Positions 1-8,712 of a DNA stretch of 60,633 nt are shown piece by piece. Under the pieces are notes generated by a model. It had not been told where the DNA came from. It did not search any database and saw only the letters and a list, made by a program, of their open reading frames with translations. The stretch lies in contig CAAFZX010000005.1 of NCBI GenBank assembly GCA_900767675.1, positions 1 through 60,633 on the forward strand, given 5' to 3'. How positions within the stretch are numbered: the stretch's first letter is position 1; each line of letters begins with the position of its first letter. The position numbers were made by a program, and so were the translations under genes. Origin of the DNA: an uncultured Collinsella sp. (lineage in GTDB: Bacteria > Actinomycetota > Coriobacteriia > Coriobacteriales > Coriobacteriaceae).

Positions 1-65
1 CAGGCGAGCCCGATAAGCGGGAGCCACTGCTTGAGTGAGATGCCATTTTGTCTTGCCTGAGCCAT
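1..65 (-). CDS. 5' end of a transporter-like protein, possibly MFS (partial)
   Basis: The first 21 codons of a minus-strand gene run off the left edge. The ATG follows a good ribosome-binding site (GGAGAGG, 7 bases away). The visible residues (MAQARQNGISLKQWLPLIGLA) are a short polar start leading into a hydrophobic stretch, which resembles the N terminus of sugar-efflux/DHA1 major facilitator proteins. With so few residues the family is a guess; that a membrane protein starts here is more secure than which one. Confidence 0.45.
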   Translation of the reverse strand, partial: MAQARQNGISLKQWLPLIGLA

Positions 66-100
66 GTAGGAACCTCTCCGATTGTCTTGAGCGGTGGGCG

Positions 101-130
101 ATTATATAGCAACGGCCCCGCATCCGTCAG
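101..130 (-). promoter_or_regulatory. Putative sigma-A promoter for the left-edge gene
   Basis: On the minus strand a perfect -10 box TATAAT (101-106) is preceded, after 18 bases, by CTGACG (125-130), a 4/6 match to TTGACA. The start point would lie about 30 bases before the ATG at 65. The imperfect dyad around 114-140 overlaps the -35 box and could bind a regulator. Confidence 0.5.
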
Positions 131-188
131 TAACGGACACGGGACCGAAAACAATTCGATACACAGAGGTTGCGCCGTCAATAAATAA

Positions 189-2549
189 CTAAGCCAACCC
201 CAGCAATATGCCCGCCGAATGCACGACAAACGCCACGATCCAGGCGACCGTCACCTGAAACGCGAACACCGCCACGGCGTAGCGTCCACCCAGCTCGCTC
301 TTGACGGCGCCGATTGCCGCTACGCAGGGCGGGTACAGCAGCGTAAAGACCAAGAACACGTAGGCGGTAAACGGCGAAAACATGGTCGACAGCGCCGCGG
401 GTGACGTTGCACCCAAAAGCACGGTGAGGGTCGAGATGACACTCTCCTTGGCGATAAGTCCGGTAACGAGCGCCGTGGATGCACGCCAGTCGCCAAACCC
501 AAGCGGCGCCAGCGCCGGCGCAATGATGCTGCCGAGACCCGCAAGCAGGCTTTGCGACTGATCGGCGACCACATTAAAGCGGATATCGAACGTCTGAAGG
601 AACCAGATGACCACGGTAGCGGCAAAGATAATGGTAAAGGCCTTGGTAATAAAGTCTTTGGCCTTATCCCATGCCAGCATCACCGTCGTCTTGACGCTCG
701 GCAGGCGGTAATTGGGGAGCTCCATGATAAACGGCACCGGGTCGCCCTTAAATGCCGTGCGGTTAAGCACCAAAGCCGCGATACAACCAACCGCAATGCC
801 AATCAGATAGAGCGAGACCATGGCAGGAACCGTCGCCTGCGGGAAAAACGCCCCGCACAGCAGACCGTAGACCGGCAACTTGGCCGAGCAGCTCATGAAC
901 GGCGTGAGCATGACCGTCATCTTGCGGTCGTGCTCGGATGGGAGCGTACGGGTCGACATGATAGCCGGCACGGTGCAGCCAAAACCGACGAGCATGGGCA
1001 CAAAGCTGCGGCCCGACAGGCCAAAGCGACGCAGCACTTTATCCATGACAAAGGCCACGCGTGCCATGTATCCGGAGTCTTCCAGAATGGAGAGGAACAA
1101 GAAGAGCACGACGATAATCGGCAGGAAGGTCAATACGCTACCCACGCCCGTAAGCACGCCGTCGACAGCCAGTGAGCGCACCACGTCGTTGGTGCCGAAC
1201 GCCTTGAGACCCGCATCGGCCGAGGCGATGATGGCAGCGATGCCGTCCTCCATGAGTCCCTGCAACGCCGCGCCGATCACGCCAAACGTCAGCCAAAAAA
1301 CGAGACCCATGATCACCAGGAACGCCGGAATGGCCGTATAGCGACCCGTCAGGATGCGGTCGATCTTGACGGAGCGCACGTGCTCGCGGCTCTCGTGCGG
1401 CTTGACGACGCAACGCCCGCACACGTCGCCGATAAAGCTAAAGCGCATATCGGCCAGCGCGGACAGGCGATCGGTGCCGGCCTCGCCCTCCATCTGGGTA
1501 ATGATGTGCTCGATGGCGTCGAGCTCGTTGCGATCCAGGTGAAGCGCCTCGGTTACCAGCTCATCGCCCTCGACCAGCTTGGTCGCCGCAAAGCGCACCG
1601 GGATGTGCGCCGTCACGGCATGGTCCTCGATCAGGTTAGCAATACCGTGGATGCAGCGATGCAGCGCGCCGCCGTCTGGACCATCGGGCGCGCAGAAGTC
1701 CAGGCGACCGGGGCGCTCGCGGAACCGCGCCACGTGCAAGGCATGATCCACCAACTCGCCGATGCCCTCGTTGCGGGCAGCGCTAATGGGGACAACAGGC
1801 ACGCCCAACAGGCTCTCGAGCAGGTTGACGTCCACGGCACCGCCGTTGGCGGTCACCTCGTCCATCATGTTGAGCGCGATGACCATGGGGCGGTCGAGCT
1901 CCATAAGCTGCAGCGTCAGGTACAGGTTACGCTCGATGTTGGTGGCGTCGATGATATCGATGATGGCGTCGGGGTTTTCGTCCAAGATGAATTGGCGGCT
2001 GACGATCTCTTCGCCCGTGTACGGCGACAGCGAATAGATGCCAGGCAGGTCGGTAACGCCCGCCTCGGGATGGTTACGGATAGTACCGTCCTTGCGGTCG
2101 ACCGTTACGCCGGGAAAGTTACCGACGTGCTGGTTGGAGCCCGTCAGCTGGTTGAACAACGTGGTCTTACCGCAGTTTTGGTTGCCGGCAAGGGCAAAAT
2201 GAAGCGGTGCGCCCTCGGGCACGGCCGTCTTGGCCGCGCGGGGCGAATACGTCCCCTCGCCGAGTGCCGGGTGCTCCGTCGTGCCGATTGCGGCGTTAGC
2301 GCGCGGACCCGTATCAGTGTCGTGAACACCCACGAGCTCGATGCGAGCAGCATCGTCCTTGCGCAGCGTCAACTCGTAGCCGCGCAGGCGAATCTCGAGC
2401 GGGTCGCCCATGGGGGCGTACTTCATCATGGTGACTTCGGTGCCCGGCGTTAGGCCCATGTCCAAAATATGCTGTCGGAGTGCCTGATCGTCCGATGCCA
2501 CCGATGCGACAACGGCGTCCTTTCCAATCTCGAGTGTATCGAGCTTCAC
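189..2549 (-). CDS. feoB: Fused FeoA-FeoB ferrous iron transporter
   Basis: This is the inner-membrane ferrous iron uptake protein FeoB with a FeoA domain fused at its N terminus (786 aa). Residues 1-75 form the SH3-like FeoA domain. A G domain follows, with the P-loop GNQNCGKTT near residue 123, the G3 motif DLPG near 168 and the G4 motif NMMD near 228. Hydrophobic Gate segments with the pore-type Cys in FGCTVPAIMSTR run from about 405 to the end. In most bacteria FeoA is a separate 75-80 residue protein, so the fusion accounts for the added length. The start is GTG, placed by the site AAAGGA upstream. It is preceded by an AT-rich region and is probably iron-regulated, but I could not identify a Fur or DtxR box. 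Confidence 0.95.
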   Translation of the reverse strand: MKLDTLEIGKDAVVASVASDDQALRQHILDMGLTPGTEVTMMKYAPMGDPLEIRLRGYELTLRKDDAARIELVGVHDTDTGPRANAAIGTTEHPALGEGTYSPRAAKTAVPEGAPLHFALAGNQNCGKTTLFNQLTGSNQHVGNFPGVTVDRKDGTIRNHPEAGVTDLPGIYSLSPYTGEEIVSRQFILDENPDAIIDIIDATNIERNLYLTLQLMELDRPMVIALNMMDEVTANGGAVDVNLLESLLGVPVVPISAARNEGIGELVDHALHVARFRERPGRLDFCAPDGPDGGALHRCIHGIANLIEDHAVTAHIPVRFAATKLVEGDELVTEALHLDRNELDAIEHIITQMEGEAGTDRLSALADMRFSFIGDVCGRCVVKPHESREHVRSVKIDRILTGRYTAIPAFLVIMGLVFWLTFGVIGAALQGLMEDGIAAIIASADAGLKAFGTNDVVRSLAVDGVLTGVGSVLTFLPIIVVLFLFLSILEDSGYMARVAFVMDKVLRRFGLSGRSFVPMLVGFGCTVPAIMSTRTLPSEHDRKMTVMLTPFMSCSAKLPVYGLLCGAFFPQATVPAMVSLYLIGIAVGCIAALVLNRTAFKGDPVPFIMELPNYRLPSVKTTVMLAWDKAKDFITKAFTIIFAATVVIWFLQTFDIRFNVVADQSQSLLAGLGSIIAPALAPLGFGDWRASTALVTGLIAKESVISTLTVLLGATSPAALSTMFSPFTAYVFLVFTLLYPPCVAAIGAVKSELGGRYAVAVFAFQVTVAWIVAFVVHSAGILLGLA

Positions 2550-2630
2550 GCGCTCATCCTTTCGTTAGACGCGGTTAACCGTTTACCGGGGCTAACCAAC
2601 TCGTAACGACAAATGATAGCGCTCTGAACT

Positions 2631-2636
2631 ATTATA
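2631..2636 (-). promoter_or_regulatory. Putative -10 box for feoAB
   Basis: A perfect minus-strand TATAAT lies 82 bases before the feoAB GTG. The hexamer 17 bases upstream (GTAAAC) is a poor -35 match, as expected for a regulated promoter. The flanking sequence is much richer in A and T than its surroundings. Confidence 0.4.
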
Positions 2637-2670
2637 TAAAGTCAAATACCGATGTTTACCTGCGCAAACT

Positions 2671-2991
2671 TTATGCGGTGCGCCCCGAAAGCTCTTTGCG
2701 CATACCGCTCAGCGAGATCGAAATGGAACCCGACCGCGCGGTAGCAGTGAGTCGATCACCCTCAACCGACCCCGTGCATGTAAAGGGCGCCTTGCCCATC
2801 AAGACGTGGGAGATAGTACCCGAGAGCTCAAAGAAATCGCACTCAGCGCGGGCACCCGAGAGAGCGATATTGAGACCCTTGACGTTTAGTACTGCCCTGA
2901 GCGCGCCGTTCACCCCCTGTGAAAACGTCACCTCGCCGCGCTTGCTCCCCACCGGCGTCTGGGCCAAAACCACATACGTACCCTCGAGCAT
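2671..2991 (-). CDS. Small protein of unknown function
   Basis: I do not recognise this 106-residue protein. The ATG at 2991 is chosen because AGAGGAGG lies 4 bases upstream; a longer reading would start inside the ribosome-binding region. It has no signal peptide, membrane segment or cysteine cluster. It alternates short hydrophobic and Gly/Ser/Thr-rich stretches (for example GSISISLSGM near the C terminus), which suggests an all-beta fold. It lies between a hydrolase and feoAB on the same strand, with only 47 bases to the hydrolase stop codon, so the two may be cotranscribed. Normal codon use and a good start argue that it is real. Confidence 0.7.
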   Translation of the reverse strand: MLEGTYVVLAQTPVGSKRGEVTFSQGVNGALRAVLNVKGLNIALSGARAECDFFELSGTISHVLMGKAPFTCTGSVEGDRLTATARSGSISISLSGMRKELSGRTA

Positions 2992-3038
2992 GGCTCCTCC
3001 TCTGAGTAGGCTTTTTGAAACGGGCAAGTAGTCTACTT

Positions 3039-3938
3039 TTACATATGGCGTTCCAGGAAGCGGAAGGCCAGGCGGATCCAGGGACGGACGGAAACCTGCT
3101 TGTCCTCGTTGTCGACCGCGGTATTGGCGTTGCCGAGCGAAAGGCCGTGGCCACCCTGGTCAAAGACGTGCATCTCGCATGCAACACCCTCCTCGGCCAT
3201 GCGCTGCGCGAACGGGTAGACCTGCGCGACCGGCGCCGTCTTATCGTCCGAAACGCCCCACACAAAGGTCGGGGGCATCTGGCGCGAAACGTGCGTGGTA
3301 GGGCAAATGTCGGTCAGGTGCTCATCGGTCGCCTCGCCGCCCGTCACCATCGACAGATAGTCGTTGAGCAAATCGCGCCCTGTCTTGCCACCCGTCTTGG
3401 GCACGCGCAGGTCGATGCGCGGGTCACGCGTCTGCATATCGCGCACATAGGCAAGGTCGAGCAACGGATAGCCCAGCACCACGGCGTCGGGACGAATATC
3501 CTCCGGACGAGCCCCGGCAAGGCCCGCGAAGGGTCCGGTCTTCCACTGCGTTGCCAACGAGGCGCAGATCATGCCGCCCGCCGAGAAACCCACGATGCAC
3601 ACGCGCTTGGGATCGACATGCCACTCGTCGGCGTTGGCGCGCACGGTAGCGACCATCTTGGCGAGGTCCGCCTGAGGGTGCGGAAAGCTCACGTCGCCCG
3701 TGGCGCTCGTCACATAGTTGAGCACAAAGGCCTGGTAGCCGCGGTCCAAAAACGCAAACGCCACCGGGTCCTGCTCGTGTGGAGCGATATGCGTAAACCC
3801 GCCTCCGCCGCAGATGATCACCGCGGGGCGGCGGCCATTGGGCTTGTCGGGCAGCGGCTCGGCACCCAGATACGTAAACGTCGCCGGATAATCCTCGGTC
3901 GGCTCCTCGCCCCACAGCGCATGGTTCTCAATAATCAT
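3039..3938 (-). CDS. Alpha/beta hydrolase, esterase/acetylesterase type
   Basis: This 299-residue cytosolic protein belongs to the alpha/beta-hydrolase superfamily, in the carbohydrate-esterase/HSL-like branch. The oxyanion-hole strand VIICGGGGFTHI is near residue 45, the nucleophile elbow GFSAGG has its Ser near 118, the acid is probably in WGVSDD near 220, and the catalytic His is in GGHGLSLG near 264. There is no signal peptide, so the substrate is likely a small imported acyl or acetyl ester such as a deacetylated sugar or xylo-oligomer. The start at 3938 follows GGAGGGAG. An in-frame extension upstream lacks coding character and overlaps the divergent PTS gene. Substrate cannot be predicted. 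Confidence 0.85.
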   Translation of the reverse strand: MIIENHALWGEEPTEDYPATFTYLGAEPLPDKPNGRRPAVIICGGGGFTHIAPHEQDPVAFAFLDRGYQAFVLNYVTSATGDVSFPHPQADLAKMVATVRANADEWHVDPKRVCIVGFSAGGMICASLATQWKTGPFAGLAGARPEDIRPDAVVLGYPLLDLAYVRDMQTRDPRIDLRVPKTGGKTGRDLLNDYLSMVTGGEATDEHLTDICPTTHVSRQMPPTFVWGVSDDKTAPVAQVYPFAQRMAEEGVACEMHVFDQGGHGLSLGNANTAVDNEDKQVSVRPWIRLAFRFLERHM

Positions 3939-4124
3939 AGGTGCTCCCTCCGTGCGATTCGTGCGCGCTCGTTTTTCGCACCTTAGCGTACCCCACTTGA
4001 GCCCGCGGCGCAGAAACACCCCCGCAATAAGTTGGCCTTCAACTGATATATCACAAAATCGCTGTTCAGAGGTATCGTTGGGCAGCGTAAAATAGGAGCG
4101 CTGACCGTGCTGGGAAACACGTAC

Positions 4125-4134
4125 GAAACGTTTC
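4125..4134. promoter_or_regulatory. GAAACGTTTC palindrome upstream of PTS IIA
   Basis: A perfect 10-bp palindrome lies 51 bases before the PTS IIA start codon. The same 10-mer recurs at 4831-4840 after the gene. Its CG-centred form resembles LacI/CcpA-family operators. No regulator gene of this family is in the window, so the assignment is inferred from shape alone. Confidence 0.4.
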
Positions 4135-4184
4135 CGGCAAACCACACGCGTGCAACATGCACGCCTGATACGTTGGAGGCATCT

Positions 4185-4748
4185 ATGGGTCTGCTCGATT
4201 CGCTCAAGTCCACGTTCACTTCGTCGGGCGAGGCGTCCGTTCCGCCCGCAGCAAGCTTCGCCACCCGCGAAGGCGTCATCTACGCTCCCGTCAACGGCGT
4301 GCTCGTCAATCTGAGTGAGGTTCCCGACGAGACCATCGCCTCGGGCATGCTCGGCCAGGGTTACGGCATCGAGCCCATTACCGGCACCATTTACGCCCCC
4401 GCCAACGGTCGCATCGGCGCCACCACCGTCACCAATCACTCCATCGGCATGATCACCGAGGACGGCCTGCGCGTGTTCATCCATGTTGGCCTGGGCACCG
4501 TGGAAATGAACGGCAAGGGTTTTGCCCGCTTTGTCGAGATGGGTGACACGGTCAAGGCCGGCCAGCCGCTCATCAGCTTCGACCGCGACGCTATCAAGGC
4601 CGCCGGTCACGAGGACATCGTGACCGTCATCATCTCTGAGCTCGACCGCCTCAAGAGCATCGACCACGTCGGCGAGTCTGGCACGCTTATCGGCGGCAAT
4701 CCGCTCGTCAAGCTTGGCGATCCGCTGCTGGTTGCCAAGACCAAGTAG
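4185..4748 (+). CDS. Stand-alone PTS glucose-type EIIA domain
   Basis: The protein (187 aa) is a soluble IIA-Glc-family phosphocarrier of the sugar phosphotransferase system. It takes phosphate from HPr and passes it to a IIB domain. Key histidines are H85 (in TNHSIGM) and H100 (in FIHVGLGTVEMNG). Their 15-residue spacing equals that of H75 and H90 in E. coli IIA-Glc; H100 is the expected phosphorylation site. About 35 N-terminal residues precede the IIA fold. No IIB or IIC partner is adjacent, so it may serve a distant permease or act in regulation like Crr. The ATG at 4185 follows TTGGAGG; an upstream in-frame ATG lacks such a site. Confidence 0.92.
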   Translation: MGLLDSLKSTFTSSGEASVPPAASFATREGVIYAPVNGVLVNLSEVPDETIASGMLGQGYGIEPITGTIYAPANGRIGATTVTNHSIGMITEDGLRVFIHVGLGTVEMNGKGFARFVEMGDTVKAGQPLISFDRDAIKAAGHEDIVTVIISELDRLKSIDHVGESGTLIGGNPLVKLGDPLLVAKTK

Positions 4749-4812
4749 CCGATCATCATCGCATAAAGGCTCAACCACCCGTGCATCTTTGCCGCATCTG
4801 TGTTGTTGTTTT

Positions 4813-4850
4813 TGCCTATGTAGAGGTTCTGAAACGTTTCTATATAGGCA
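4813..4850. repeat. Interrupted inverted repeat carrying GAAACGTTTC
   Basis: Arms TGCCTATgTAGA and TCTATATAGGCA (11 of 12 paired) enclose a 14-base loop. The second GAAACGTTTC palindrome (4831-4840) straddles the loop and right arm. No U-run follows on either strand, so it is not a typical terminator. It sits between the PTS gene and the acyltransferase and may be an operator or a dispersed palindromic repeat. Confidence 0.5.
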
Positions 4851-4983
4851 GCTGAGCATCAACGCAGGTGCGGCTTTTGCGTAGCGAAGCATCGCCCCGC
4901 GGCATGTTGTTCAACCGCACGAACCCCCTTCCTTTGTCCGCACAGAGCGCTAGACTGCTAGGTCGACATTGGAGGAAAGATCG

Positions 4984-6918
4984 ATGCAAAACACACCCAC
5001 GGGCGCCGCACATGCCGCGCCTCAACGCAACCAACGCATCGTCGCGCTCGACGGGCTTCGCGCCCTCGCCATCGCCGGCGTCGTCCTATATCACCTTCGC
5101 CCCAGCCGCCTGACCGGCGGTTTTTTGGGCGTTACACTCTTCTTTACGCTGAGTGGCTATCTCGCCACAAAAAGCATTATGCGGGCCACGGCACGCGACG
5201 GATTCTCATACCCGCGCTATATCTGCCGCCGCGTTGCGCGCATGATGCCGCCGATCGTCGTGACCATCGCGCTTACCGCCGTCGCCACCTACATCGCGGC
5301 CCCGAGCCTACTCCCCAAGGTGCAACAGGACGCCCTGCCATCGGCACTCTTTTTGAGCAACTGGTTCTACATCTTCCGCAACGTCTCGTATTTCGCCGCC
5401 GCGGGGCTCCCCTCGCCGCTCACGCACCTGTGGTTCTGTGCTGTCACTATGCAGTTCTATCTGGTATGGCCGGTCATCCTTATGGCGCTGTGCAGCAAAA
5501 CCAGGTCTCGCAACACCGCCATCGGCATCACGATCGCATTCGCGCTTGTATCGACGGCAGCCATGGTCCTCATGTTTAATCCCACCGCCGACACATCGCG
5601 CGTCTACTACGGAACCGACGCCCGTGCCGCCGAGCTTCTATGCGGAGCCTTAGCCGCCATCGCCGCGCCGCGTCTGCGCGAGATACTGAGCGGTGACATC
5701 CATACCCCCGGCGCCAACAAGGGCATCTCAAAGGTCAACGCGATTTCTATCGCGTGGCTCGTTGCCGTTATAGCCGGCGCACTCATGCTGACCGGAGAGA
5801 GCGCCTGGCTCTACCGCGGCGGCTTTTTGCTGCTTGCCCTCGTCACCGGACTCCTCATCATCTGCGTGCAGAATACGGAGTGCATCGTGCGTCGCCTGTT
5901 GTCGGTCAAGCCGCTCGTCTGGCTGGGTCAGCGCTCATTCTCGGTCTATCTGGTGCACTATCCCCTACTGCTTCTTATGAACCCCGCAACCCGCACTACC
6001 CGCATCGCCTGGTGGGAGCAGGCGCTACAGCTTGTGGTGATCCTTACGGTTGCCGAGGTCTTCTATCGTCTCGTCGAACGTCCTTGGTCCCGCAAGCCCG
6101 CCCAGCAGGGCAACACGGCAAAGACGCACGTCCTTTCGCCCGCCATGGCACTTTCTGCGCTTGGCGCCGTATGCGTCGCCGCACTTGCCTTCGCGCCGCT
6201 TGACTGGGCAGGCATCGCCACCGCCCGCGCCGAGCAGCTCCGTCCCGAGCTTACCCAGAACGCGACCTCGTCCCAGGACAACGGAGTCAACGACAAGAGC
6301 GCCGAGCCCGCATCCGGTAAAGACTCCCAGCCCAGCGACACCGCATCCGATGACGCCACCAAACAAAAACCCAAAGAGGGACCTATCGCCGAAAAGGTCC
6401 CCAAGAACTTGGACTGGAAGAGCTTTACCTACGACGAGGCAACCGGAACCTGCGACGCCCGCGTGCTCATGATCGGTGACTCGGTCACCGCAGGTGCCCA
6501 ACCTGGCATTCAGGCGGCGCTTCCCAACGCGTACATCGACGGCGTGGTGAGCCGCCAGTTCTACACCTTCCAGGATGTCTATGCACAGGACAGTGCCAAC
6601 TACGATCCAAGCGTGGTCATCTGCGCGCTTGGCACCAACGGCCTCATCCGAGACCCCCAGCAAGTGCAGGACGTGATTAATGCCGTGGGCGGCAAGCCCA
6701 TCTACTTTGTGACCGTGCGCGTACCGCTCGAGCTACAGGACCGCAATAACCAGACAATTCGCGACGTCTGCGCCCAAAACGACAACGCCGGCGTCATCGA
6801 CTGGAACGGTGCCTCGGAGGGCCACAGCGAATACCTCGTCGACGACGGCACACACCTCACCCAGGCGGGAATCGACACCTACGCCGTCCTCATACGCCAA
6901 GCCATCTGCGGGCACTAG
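4984..6918 (+). CDS. Acyltransferase-3 / SGNH two-domain membrane O-acyltransferase
   Basis: The 644-residue protein has the architecture of OatA-type enzymes that O-acetylate peptidoglycan or surface glycans. Residues 12-355 are an acyltransferase-3 domain, opening with RIVALDGLRALAIAGVVLYH and containing about ten membrane segments. A hydrophilic Ser/Asp/Lys-rich linker spans about 420-480. A C-terminal extracytoplasmic SGNH domain follows, with GDS (Ser near 500), a GTNG block and a DDGTHL motif near 620 carrying the catalytic Asp and His. The ATG at 4984 follows GGAGGAAAG. The natural acceptor could be peptidoglycan, teichoic acid-like polymer or capsule. It is monocistronic. Confidence 0.88.
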   Translation: MQNTPTGAAHAAPQRNQRIVALDGLRALAIAGVVLYHLRPSRLTGGFLGVTLFFTLSGYLATKSIMRATARDGFSYPRYICRRVARMMPPIVVTIALTAVATYIAAPSLLPKVQQDALPSALFLSNWFYIFRNVSYFAAAGLPSPLTHLWFCAVTMQFYLVWPVILMALCSKTRSRNTAIGITIAFALVSTAAMVLMFNPTADTSRVYYGTDARAAELLCGALAAIAAPRLREILSGDIHTPGANKGISKVNAISIAWLVAVIAGALMLTGESAWLYRGGFLLLALVTGLLIICVQNTECIVRRLLSVKPLVWLGQRSFSVYLVHYPLLLLMNPATRTTRIAWWEQALQLVVILTVAEVFYRLVERPWSRKPAQQGNTAKTHVLSPAMALSALGAVCVAALAFAPLDWAGIATARAEQLRPELTQNATSSQDNGVNDKSAEPASGKDSQPSDTASDDATKQKPKEGPIAEKVPKNLDWKSFTYDEATGTCDARVLMIGDSVTAGAQPGIQAALPNAYIDGVVSRQFYTFQDVYAQDSANYDPSVVICALGTNGLIRDPQQVQDVINAVGGKPIYFVTVRVPLELQDRNNQTIRDVCAQNDNAGVIDWNGASEGHSEYLVDDGTHLTQAGIDTYAVLIRQAICGH

Positions 6919-6979
6919 GCACCGCAAAATCGGCGCTTGCGCGGTGCCCACGTTGCGCCCATACATCACACCTGACGTT

Positions 6980-7008
6980 TTGCTACGCCCCCGCTCGCGG
7001 GTTAGAAT
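6980..7008 (+). promoter_or_regulatory. Putative asnS promoter
   Basis: TTGCTA (6980-6985) and TAGAAT (7003-7008) are separated by the ideal 17 bases and lie about 45 bases before the asnS GTG. No T-box signature is present in the leader. Confidence 0.6.
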
Positions 7009-7054
7009 GGTTAACTGTTTGGAAATAATCCGTACAACCGTTATGGGAGGATAC

Positions 7055-8458
7055 GTGAACCGCACCAAAATCGCGCAGCTCTATGCCGATGCCGAGTCGC
7101 TCGGTGGCCAGACCGTCACCGTTGCCGGCTGGGTCAAGTCCGTCCGCGACATGAAGAACTTTGGCTTCGTTACACTCAACGACGGCAGCTGCTTCCGCGA
7201 CCTGCAGGTCGTCATGAACCGCGAGACACTCGACAACTACGACGAGATCGCCCATCAAAACGTCTCGGCCGCCCTCATCTGCACCGGCACCGTCAAGCTG
7301 ACCCCCGATGCGCCCCAGCCCTTCGAGCTTTCTGCCACCTCCATCGAGGTCGAGGGCACGAGTGCCCCGGATTACCCGCTGCAGAAGAAGCGCGCAACCG
7401 TCGAGTTCCTGCGCACCCAGCAGCACCTGCGCCCGCGCACCAACCTGTTCCGCGCCGTGTTCCGCATCCGCTCTGTCGCGGCTGCCGCCATCCACCGCTT
7501 CTTCCAGGAGCAGGGCTTTGTCTACGTCAACACCCCCATCATCACCACGAGTGACTGCGAGGGCGCCGGCGAGATGTTCCGCGTGACCACGCTTGACCCC
7601 AAAAACCCGCCCCTCACCGAGGCCGGCGAGGTCGACTGGAGTCAGGACTTCTTTGGCAAGCATGCGAGCCTCACCGTTTCCGGCCAGCTCAATGCCGAAA
7701 ACTTTGCCATGGCCTTTGGCGACGTGTACACCTTTGGCCCCACCTTCCGCGCCGAAAACTCCAACACCACGCGCCACGCCGCCGAGTTTTGGATGATTGA
7801 GCCCGAGATGGCATTTGCCGATCTGAACGACTACATGGATAACGCCGAGGCCATGCTCAAGTACGTCCTTAAGGACGTCATGGCCACCTGCCCCGACGAG
7901 CTCAATATGCTCAACAAGTTTGTGGACAAGGGCTTGCTCGAGCGCCTGGACCATGTCGCCAACTCCGACTTTGCCCGCATCACCTATACCGAGGCCGTCG
8001 AAATCCTGGAGCAGGCCGTCGCCGCCGGTCACAAGTTTGACTATCCCGTGAGCTGGGGCATCGACCTGCAAACCGAGCACGAGCGTTTCCTGACCGAGGA
8101 GCACTTTAAGCGCCCGACCTTCGTAACCGACTACCCGGCCGAGATCAAGGCCTTCTACATGCGCATGAACGAGGACGGCAAGACCGTCGCCGCCGCCGAC
8201 TGCCTGGTTCCCGGTATCGGCGAGATTATCGGCGGCTCCCAGCGCGAGGAGCGCCTGGATCTGCTCGAGGCCCGCATCAAGGACCTGGGTATGAATCCCG
8301 AGCAGTACAAGTACTACCTTGACCTGCGCCGCTACGGTTCCTGCAAGCACGCCGGCTACGGCCTGGGCTTCGAGCGCTTGGTGATGTACCTCACCGGCGT
8401 GGGCAACATCCGCGACGTCCTGCCGCACCCGCGCACCGTGGGCAACGCCGACTTCTAA
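7055..8458 (+). CDS. asnS: Asparaginyl-tRNA synthetase
   Basis: AsnRS (467 aa, the usual length) charges tRNA-Asn in the cytosol. An N-terminal OB-fold anticodon-binding domain (about 1-110, VTVAGWVKSVRDMKNFGFVTLNDGS) precedes a class IIb catalytic core. Motif 2 is in TFRAENSNTTRHAAEFWMIE and motif 3 in GYGLGFERLVMYLTG near the C terminus. The asparagine-type motif 2, rather than the Asp-type, separates it from AspRS. The start is GTG at 7055, 5 bases after GGGAGG; an ATG 12 bases upstream overlaps that site and cannot be used with it. The gene stands alone and is closed by a strong terminator. Confidence 0.96.
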   Translation: MNRTKIAQLYADAESLGGQTVTVAGWVKSVRDMKNFGFVTLNDGSCFRDLQVVMNRETLDNYDEIAHQNVSAALICTGTVKLTPDAPQPFELSATSIEVEGTSAPDYPLQKKRATVEFLRTQQHLRPRTNLFRAVFRIRSVAAAAIHRFFQEQGFVYVNTPIITTSDCEGAGEMFRVTTLDPKNPPLTEAGEVDWSQDFFGKHASLTVSGQLNAENFAMAFGDVYTFGPTFRAENSNTTRHAAEFWMIEPEMAFADLNDYMDNAEAMLKYVLKDVMATCPDELNMLNKFVDKGLLERLDHVANSDFARITYTEAVEILEQAVAAGHKFDYPVSWGIDLQTEHERFLTEEHFKRPTFVTDYPAEIKAFYMRMNEDGKTVAAADCLVPGIGEIIGGSQREERLDLLEARIKDLGMNPEQYKYYLDLRRYGSCKHAGYGLGFERLVMYLTGVGNIRDVLPHPRTVGNADF

Positions 8459-8503
8459 TCGTCGGGCACTAGCTCGCGTCGCCACGCGCAACGTTCATCG
8501 CAC

Positions 8504-8537
8504 AAGCGCCTCTCGGCAAGTCGAGAGGCGCTTTTTT
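8504..8537 (+). terminator. Rho-independent terminator of asnS
   Basis: A 12-bp perfect stem (AAGCGCCTCTCG with its complement, 6-base loop) is followed by TTTTTT. Confidence 0.93.
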
Positions 8538-8712
8538 CAACAGCATCCGTCAAGCTTTTGGCAAGGTTTTGGTCAGTTAGGCAGGGTTGTTGAAAACTCG
8601 ACCCGCCGTTTGCCGGCAACCATCGACCGTCCAAGGCGCCACGCGTCCTTGGCCAGGCTGCGCGCCCTAGGCTCTGATCTGCCATCACCAAAAAAGAAAG
8701 GACGTGGGCGCT

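Noticed and set aside
3939..4892. N-terminal extension of the hydrolase frame to 617 residues
   Set aside because: The extension runs antisense through the PTS IIA gene and its promoter; the internal ATG has a strong ribosome-binding site and matches the domain start.
7009..7054. T-box leader for asnS; also looked for before lysS, cysS and the ABC importer
   Set aside because: No AGGGTGGNACCGCG-type sequence or specifier hairpin was found in any of these leaders.
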